DNA from: Phyllobacteriaceae bacterium UBA1940 | Lineage (GTDB): Bacteria > Pseudomonadota > Alphaproteobacteria > Rhizobiales > Rhizobiaceae | Reading direction: 5' to 3' | Length of the DNA stretch: 10,216 nt | Assembly: GCA_002336975.1 (NCBI GenBank) | Contig: DDFA01000087.1 | Location: 1 to 10,216 of the forward strand | Part shown: positions 6,983 to 10,216 of the stretch, one piece after another | Position numbering within the stretch: the stretch's first letter is position 1 | Layout: every line of letters begins with the position of its first letter | Notes under the pieces: generated by a model | What the model was told of the DNA's origin: nothing | What the model saw: the letters and a program-made list of their open reading frames with translations, nothing else | Database searches by the model: none | Position numbers and translations under genes: made by a program

Positions 6983-7003
6983 TGTTTGGAGACGCTCTAA
7001 ACA
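6983..7003. promoter_or_regulatory. Palindromic putative operator upstream of cpoB
   Basis: TGTTT (6983-6987) and AAACA (6999-7003) flank an inner palindrome, GAG (6989-6991) and CTC (6995-6997). Only the pair 6988/6998 is imperfect (G opposite T). The result is a nearly complete 9-base dyad around a 3-base centre, in a locally AT-rich patch. Its centre resembles the rhizobial Irr box TTTAGAA-N3-TTCTAAA, matching 11 of the 14 fixed positions by my count. It lies about 97 bases before the cpoB start. Binding by Irr or any other regulator is speculation. The rest of the cpoB leader (7004-7099) shows no clear promoter. Confidence 0.4.
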
Positions 7004-7099
7004 AAATTTGGCCGAACTCTCGGCGAGAAATGCGCCAACTGAACCTTCCGCCGCATCATTGCCCGACCTTGCGGCGCAAATGCCCACGGTGAATCGTCC

Positions 7100-8101
7100 A
7101 TGAAGCTAACCTCCCTTCTCATCAGCGCCGTCGCCTTGCCTTTGCTCGCGGTTGCGCCGTCGCAGGCGCGCGAGGCGTCCGCCATCGCGGCTTTCGGCGT
7201 GCCGGCCCCGACGCCGGCGACCATGCTGCGGCTTGCGCCCGGAATGGCTGGCGGCGAGACCGGCGGCTATGTCCAGATCGCACAGGCGAGCGATCCCCGC
7301 GTCGTCGGTCTCGAGGAGCAGGTGCGCCAATTGAACGGCCGCATCGAGGAAATGAATTTCCAGATCCTCCAGATCCAGGAGCAGATGCGCAAGATGCAGG
7401 AGGACGTGGACTTCCGCCTGCAGGAGATGGAAGGCAAGCGCGGCGACGCCGGCCAGGCCGAGCCGACCCGCAAGGCCGAAGCCCGCCAGCCCGGCGCCAG
7501 CGGAAAGGCCGGACAGGCTGAGCAGACGGCGAGCGCGGAAACCGCGTCGCGCCCCGCGACCGCGCCTGAGGAAAAGCCGCTCGGCGCCATCGTCTTCGAC
7601 GCAAACGGCAATGTGAAGGGCAGCACGATGGACCCGGCGGCAACGGTTGGAGCCGACCAGGCCGGCGAACAGGCGGCCGGCACCGACGACCAGAAGGTCG
7701 CGGCCCTGCCTTCCAGCGACAATCCGGCCGAACTCTACCGCGACTCCTACGAATATGTGCTGTCGGGCGACTACGGCACGGCGGAAGCCGGCTTCCGCCA
7801 GCACATCGAACGCTACCCCTCGGACCCGCAGACCGCCGACGCCCGCTACTGGCTGGGCGAAGCCCTGCTCGGCCAGCAGCGCTACCGCGACGCGGCCGAG
7901 GTTTTTGTCGAGGCCAACCGCGAGTTTCCCGATTCGCGCAAATCGCCCGACATGCTGCTCAAGCTCGGCGTCTCCCTGTCGGCGCTGAACCAGCGCGACG
8001 TCGCCTGCGCCACCTTCTCCAAGATCGGCGAGCGCTATCCCAAGGCGTCCAACTCGCTCAAGGAACGCGTCAAGCAGGAACGCGCCCTCGCCGGTTGCTG
8101 A
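7100..8101 (+). CDS. cpoB: CpoB/YbgF, periplasmic TPR protein of the Tol-Pal cluster
   Basis: This encodes 333 residues, longer than the E. coli protein (263). A signal peptide (1-23, ending SQA) is followed by a short linker. Next comes a heptad-rich coiled coil (about 65-113, from DPRVVGLEEQVRQLN to QEMEGK) of the kind that trimerises YbgF. A low-complexity Ala/Gln/Glu-rich stretch (about 114-205) separates it from the C-terminal TPR array. That array (about 209-325) shows ELYRDSYEYVLSGDYGTAEA, ADARYWLGEALLGQQRYRDA and PDMLLKLGVSLSALNQRD. In E. coli CpoB binds TolA and coordinates outer-membrane constriction with peptidoglycan synthesis by PBP1b; the same role is inferred here from the domains and position. 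C303 and the final C333 could pair. A weak GGTGA (7088-7092) precedes the ATG. The last bases overlap tilS. Confidence 0.92.
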   Translation: MKLTSLLISAVALPLLAVAPSQAREASAIAAFGVPAPTPATMLRLAPGMAGGETGGYVQIAQASDPRVVGLEEQVRQLNGRIEEMNFQILQIQEQMRKMQEDVDFRLQEMEGKRGDAGQAEPTRKAEARQPGASGKAGQAEQTASAETASRPATAPEEKPLGAIVFDANGNVKGSTMDPAATVGADQAGEQAAGTDDQKVAALPSSDNPAELYRDSYEYVLSGDYGTAEAGFRQHIERYPSDPQTADARYWLGEALLGQQRYRDAAEVFVEANREFPDSRKSPDMLLKLGVSLSALNQRDVACATFSKIGERYPKASNSLKERVKQERALAGC

Positions 8102-9438
8102 ACGGGCCCAACCTGCCGTTTGACCGGGCCTTTGTCGGCCTCGATCTTCCGTCCGATGCGACAATCGTCGCGGCCGTCTCCGGCGGCGGCGATTCCGTCG
8201 CACTGCTTGCGCTGCTTCGAGACCACCTCGCCCGCCACAGACCAGATGTCCGGCAGATTGCAGCCACCGTCGACCACGGCCTGCGTCCGCAATCGGCCGA
8301 CGAGGCCGCGTCGGTTGGCCGCCTCGCCGCCTCTTTGGGCATTTCGCATGTCGTTCGGCGCTGGCTTGGCGACAAACCCGCCACCGGCGTCGCCGCCGCC
8401 GCGCGCGCCGCGCGCTACCGCCTGCTCGGCGAGATTGCCGGCGAGTTCGGCGCGGTCGCCATCCTCACCGGCCACACCGCTGACGACCAGGCCGAAACCA
8501 TCGCCATGCGGCGTCAGCGCGGCGAAGGCCGTGGTCTGGCCGGCATGGCGCCGGCGTCGCTGCTCGACGGCGGCGTCTGGCTGCTGCGGCCGCTGCTTGG
8601 GGTCAGCCGCGCGGCGCTGCGCCGGTTCCTGGTCGAACGGCGGCTCGAATGGGTCGAGGACCCGTCCAACGAGGATGACCGGTTCGAGCGCCCGCGCGTG
8701 CGCCGTGACCTGACCGCCCGGCCCGATCTTGACGATCTGCTGGCGCTTGGCCGCGCCGCCGCCCGCGACCGCGAGCAGCTTGGGATCCGGTCGGCCGCCA
8801 TCATTCGCGCTCTTGCCTCGCGCCCGGCGCCCGGCCTGACCCGGCTCGGCCTTGAGCTGTTGCGGCATCCAGATGGCGACGCGGCGGTCTACGCGATGCG
8901 CATCCTGCTCGCCGAGGCCGGCGGCCGCGAACATTTGCCTGACGCCCTAAGCGTCCATTCTCTGCTTGAGACGCTGGCGCAAGCCGACGGTCGGCGCTGC
9001 GCGACGCTGGCCCGGGCGGTGATCGACCGCCGTGGCGATGCGATCTTCCTCTATCGCGAAAGCCGCAACCTGCCCCGACCGGCTCCGCTCAGCCACGCCT
9101 ATGTCTGGGACGGGCGATACCGGATCGAGGGCGACGCCGGTCCGGGGGCGGCGATCGTGCGACCTTTCGGCCGCAGCGGCGGCGATCCGGAGCCGCTGGC
9201 CTCGACGCCGATGTCGATCCTGCGGACGGCCCGCGCCGCCGAACCGGCATTGCATCGCGCCGACGGCGATCCGCAATTGCTCGACGGGGCGCGGCCGGTC
9301 GCCGCGCCCTGGGCGGCTTTGCTGCCGTCTTTCGACCTCGCGCCGGCCCGCGCCGTGGCCGAACTGGTCGGCGTGCCGATTCCGCCCGATCCGCCTTACC
9401 ATGGCCACAGTGGCAGCGACGACTTAACGCAATCGTAG
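8095..9438 (+). CDS. tilS: tRNA(Ile)-lysidine synthase TilS, probable TTG start
   Basis: This encodes 447 residues. TilS converts C34 of the CAU-anticodon tRNA-Ile to lysidine using ATP and lysine, changing both charging and decoding to isoleucine. The N-terminal PP-loop ATPase is clear, with SGGGDS at 29-34. VDHGLR (59-64), GHTADDQAET (126-135), RGEGRGLAGM (142-151) and DPSNEDDRFERPRVR (189-203) are all conserved TilS motifs. The C-terminal half (about 210-447) is much less conserved, as expected. The length is close to E. coli TilS (432). No ATG or GTG lies near the expected N-terminus. TTG at 8095 overlaps the cpoB stop by 7 bases, with AGGAA 14 bases upstream (long spacing), so coupled translation with cpoB is likely. 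The exact start is the uncertain part. Confidence 0.94.
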   Translation: MLNGPNLPFDRAFVGLDLPSDATIVAAVSGGGDSVALLALLRDHLARHRPDVRQIAATVDHGLRPQSADEAASVGRLAASLGISHVVRRWLGDKPATGVAAAARAARYRLLGEIAGEFGAVAILTGHTADDQAETIAMRRQRGEGRGLAGMAPASLLDGGVWLLRPLLGVSRAALRRFLVERRLEWVEDPSNEDDRFERPRVRRDLTARPDLDDLLALGRAAARDREQLGIRSAAIIRALASRPAPGLTRLGLELLRHPDGDAAVYAMRILLAEAGGREHLPDALSVHSLLETLAQADGRRCATLARAVIDRRGDAIFLYRESRNLPRPAPLSHAYVWDGRYRIEGDAGPGAAIVRPFGRSGGDPEPLASTPMSILRTARAAEPALHRADGDPQLLDGARPVAAPWAALLPSFDLAPARAVAELVGVPIPPDPPYHGHSGSDDLTQS

Positions 9439-9445
9439 GAGCGCG

Positions 9446-9477
9446 CTTGGCAAGGTAGCGTCGCCTACCTATCTTAG
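9446..9477 (+). promoter_or_regulatory. Predicted RpoH (heat-shock sigma factor) promoter of ftsH
   Basis: CTTG (9446-9449) is followed after 18 bases by CCTATCTTAG (9468-9477). This matches every fixed base of the alphaproteobacterial heat-shock promoter consensus CTTG-N17/18-CYTATNTNNG, as I recall it. It also reads as a fair housekeeping promoter (TTGGCA, 17 bases, TATCTT), so both sigma factors may use it. The promoter begins 8 bases after the tilS stop and would start transcription near 9483, about 45 bases before ftsH. Heat-shock control of ftsH is known in E. coli. Confidence 0.65.
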
Positions 9478-9493
9478 CGACAACGTAAGGAAC

Positions 9494-9515
9494 GACGCCG
9501 TCCTCCCTCGGCGTC
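9494..9515 (+). other. Leader hairpin of ftsH
   Basis: GACGCCG (9494-9500) pairs perfectly with CGGCGTC (9509-9515) around the loop TCCTCCCT. The hairpin lies in the predicted 5' leader and ends 4 bases before the ftsH Shine-Dalgarno GGGA (9519-9522). The loop bases TCCC (9504-9507) are complementary to that GGGA, so a pseudoknot masking it is possible. The alternative pairing of CTCGG (9507-9511) with CCGAG (9524-9528) excludes the first stem. A regulatory role is inferred. Confidence 0.45.
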
Positions 9516-9528
9516 AGCGGGACCCGAG

Positions 9529-10216
9529 ATGAATCCGAATTATCGTAATCTGGCGTTGTGGGCGATCATCGCCGTGCTGCTCATTGCGCTGTTCAATCTG
9601 TTCCAGACGCCGCAGCAGCGCGGGGCGTCCAGCGAGATCGCCTATTCCGAGTTTCTCCAGTCGGTCAATTCCGGCCGCGTCAAGTCGGTGACCATCGCCG
9701 GCGACCGCATTACCGGGACCTATTCCGACAGCGCCACCGGCTTCCAGACCTATTCGCCCGGCGACGACACGCTCGTCCAGAAGCTCGAGGCGCAGAAGGT
9801 TACGATCAACGCCCGTCCCGAGAACGACGGTTCCGGCTCGCTGATTTCGGTGCTGCTCGGCTGGCTGCCGATGCTGCTGATCCTGGGCGTGTGGATCTTC
9901 TTCATGCGCCAGATGCAATCCGGCTCCGGTCGGGCGATGGGATTCGGCAAGTCCAAGGCCAAGCTTCTGACCGAGGCGCACGGCCGCGTCACCTTCCAGG
10001 ACGTCGCCGGCGTCGACGAGGCCAAGGAAGACCTTGAGGAAATCGTCGAATTCCTGCGCGATCCGCAAAAGTTCCAGCGTCTTGGCGGCAAGATTCCGCG
10101 TGGCGTGCTGCTGGTCGGCCCTCCCGGCACCGGCAAGACGCTGATCGCGCGCGCCGTCGCCGGCGAAGCCAATGTGCCGTTCTTCACCATTTCCGGTTCC
10201 GATTTCGTCGAGATGT
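9529..10216 (+). CDS. ftsH: FtsH ATP-dependent membrane zinc metalloprotease, N-terminal part (3' end outside window)
   Basis: This is the first 229 codons of FtsH, a hexameric AAA+ protease that pulls out and degrades misfolded membrane proteins and selected cytoplasmic regulators. An N-terminal membrane helix (about 8-25) and a periplasmic domain (about 33-105) precede a second helix (about 106-126). The cytoplasmic linker [13 protein letters not shown] (134-146) and [20 protein letters not shown] (154-173) lead to the AAA domain, with Walker A GPPGTGKT at 197-204. The frame leaves the window before Walker B and the HEXXH zinc site. The ATG has GGGA 6 bases upstream and gives the standard FtsH N-terminus. 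The gene has its own probable heat-shock promoter and a structured leader. Its place after tilS is common in alphaproteobacteria. Confidence 0.97.
   Translation, partial: MNPNYRNLALWAIIAVLLIALFNLFQTPQQRGASSEIAYSEFLQSVNSGRVKSVTIAGDRITGTYSDSATGFQTYSPGDDTLVQKLEAQKVTINARPENDGSGSLISVLLGWLPMLLILGVWIFFMRQMQSGSGRAMGFGKSKAKLLTEAHGRVTFQDVAGVDEAKEDLEEIVEFLRDPQKFQRLGGKIPRGVLLVGPPGTGKTLIARAVAGEANVPFFTISGSDFVEM

Noticed and set aside
7106..8203. 365-codon minus-strand frame opposite cpoB
   Set aside because: It is a shadow frame of low-complexity Arg/Ala/Gly/Leu composition; the plus strand has a coherent CpoB with signal peptide, coiled coil and TPR.

Overview
The window is GC-rich (about two thirds G+C by eye) and reads as chromosomal DNA from an alphaproteobacterium, most likely order Hyphomicrobiales (the rhizobial group). 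The reasons are the gene order ruvB - ybgC - tolQ - tolR - tolA - tolB - pal - cpoB - tilS - ftsH, the protein sequences themselves, and alphaproteobacterial-type control motifs. The family-level placement is an inference from memory, not a search.

Layout. Positions 1-396 hold the 3' end of ruvB (Holliday-junction branch migration). Positions 423-1679, on the minus strand, hold an exported glycoside hydrolase of family GH5. It lies between ruvB and ybgC and is the one accessory-looking gene. It is transcribed divergently from ybgC (1740-2228), a hotdog-fold acyl-CoA thioesterase. A 280-base non-coding leader follows. Then come tolQ, tolR, tolA and tolB (2509-6143), tightly packed and ending in a strong intrinsic terminator (6168-6200). 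pal (6407-6913) has its own leader and its own terminator (6954-6978). cpoB/ybgF (7100-8101) overlaps tilS (8095-9438). ftsH begins at 9529 and runs off the right edge. It is preceded by a promoter matching the alphaproteobacterial heat-shock (RpoH) consensus and by a small leader hairpin.

How the genes work together. TolQ-TolR form the proton-driven inner-membrane motor. TolA carries its force across the periplasm, and TolB and the lipoprotein Pal link it to peptidoglycan and the outer membrane. CpoB is the periplasmic regulator that usually ends this cluster. The system supports outer-membrane constriction and integrity at division. TilS (tRNA-Ile lysidine synthase) and FtsH (membrane AAA+ protease) are essential housekeeping functions that follow the cluster in many alphaproteobacteria.

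Novelty. I see no phage, insertion sequence, CRISPR array, RNA gene or toxin system, and no wholly new system. The points worth a second look are the GH5 gene within a conserved cluster, the palindrome upstream of cpoB, CtrA-like GTTAACC motifs upstream of tolQ and pal, the ftsH heat-shock promoter and structured leader, and the splitting of tol-pal into separate transcription units.
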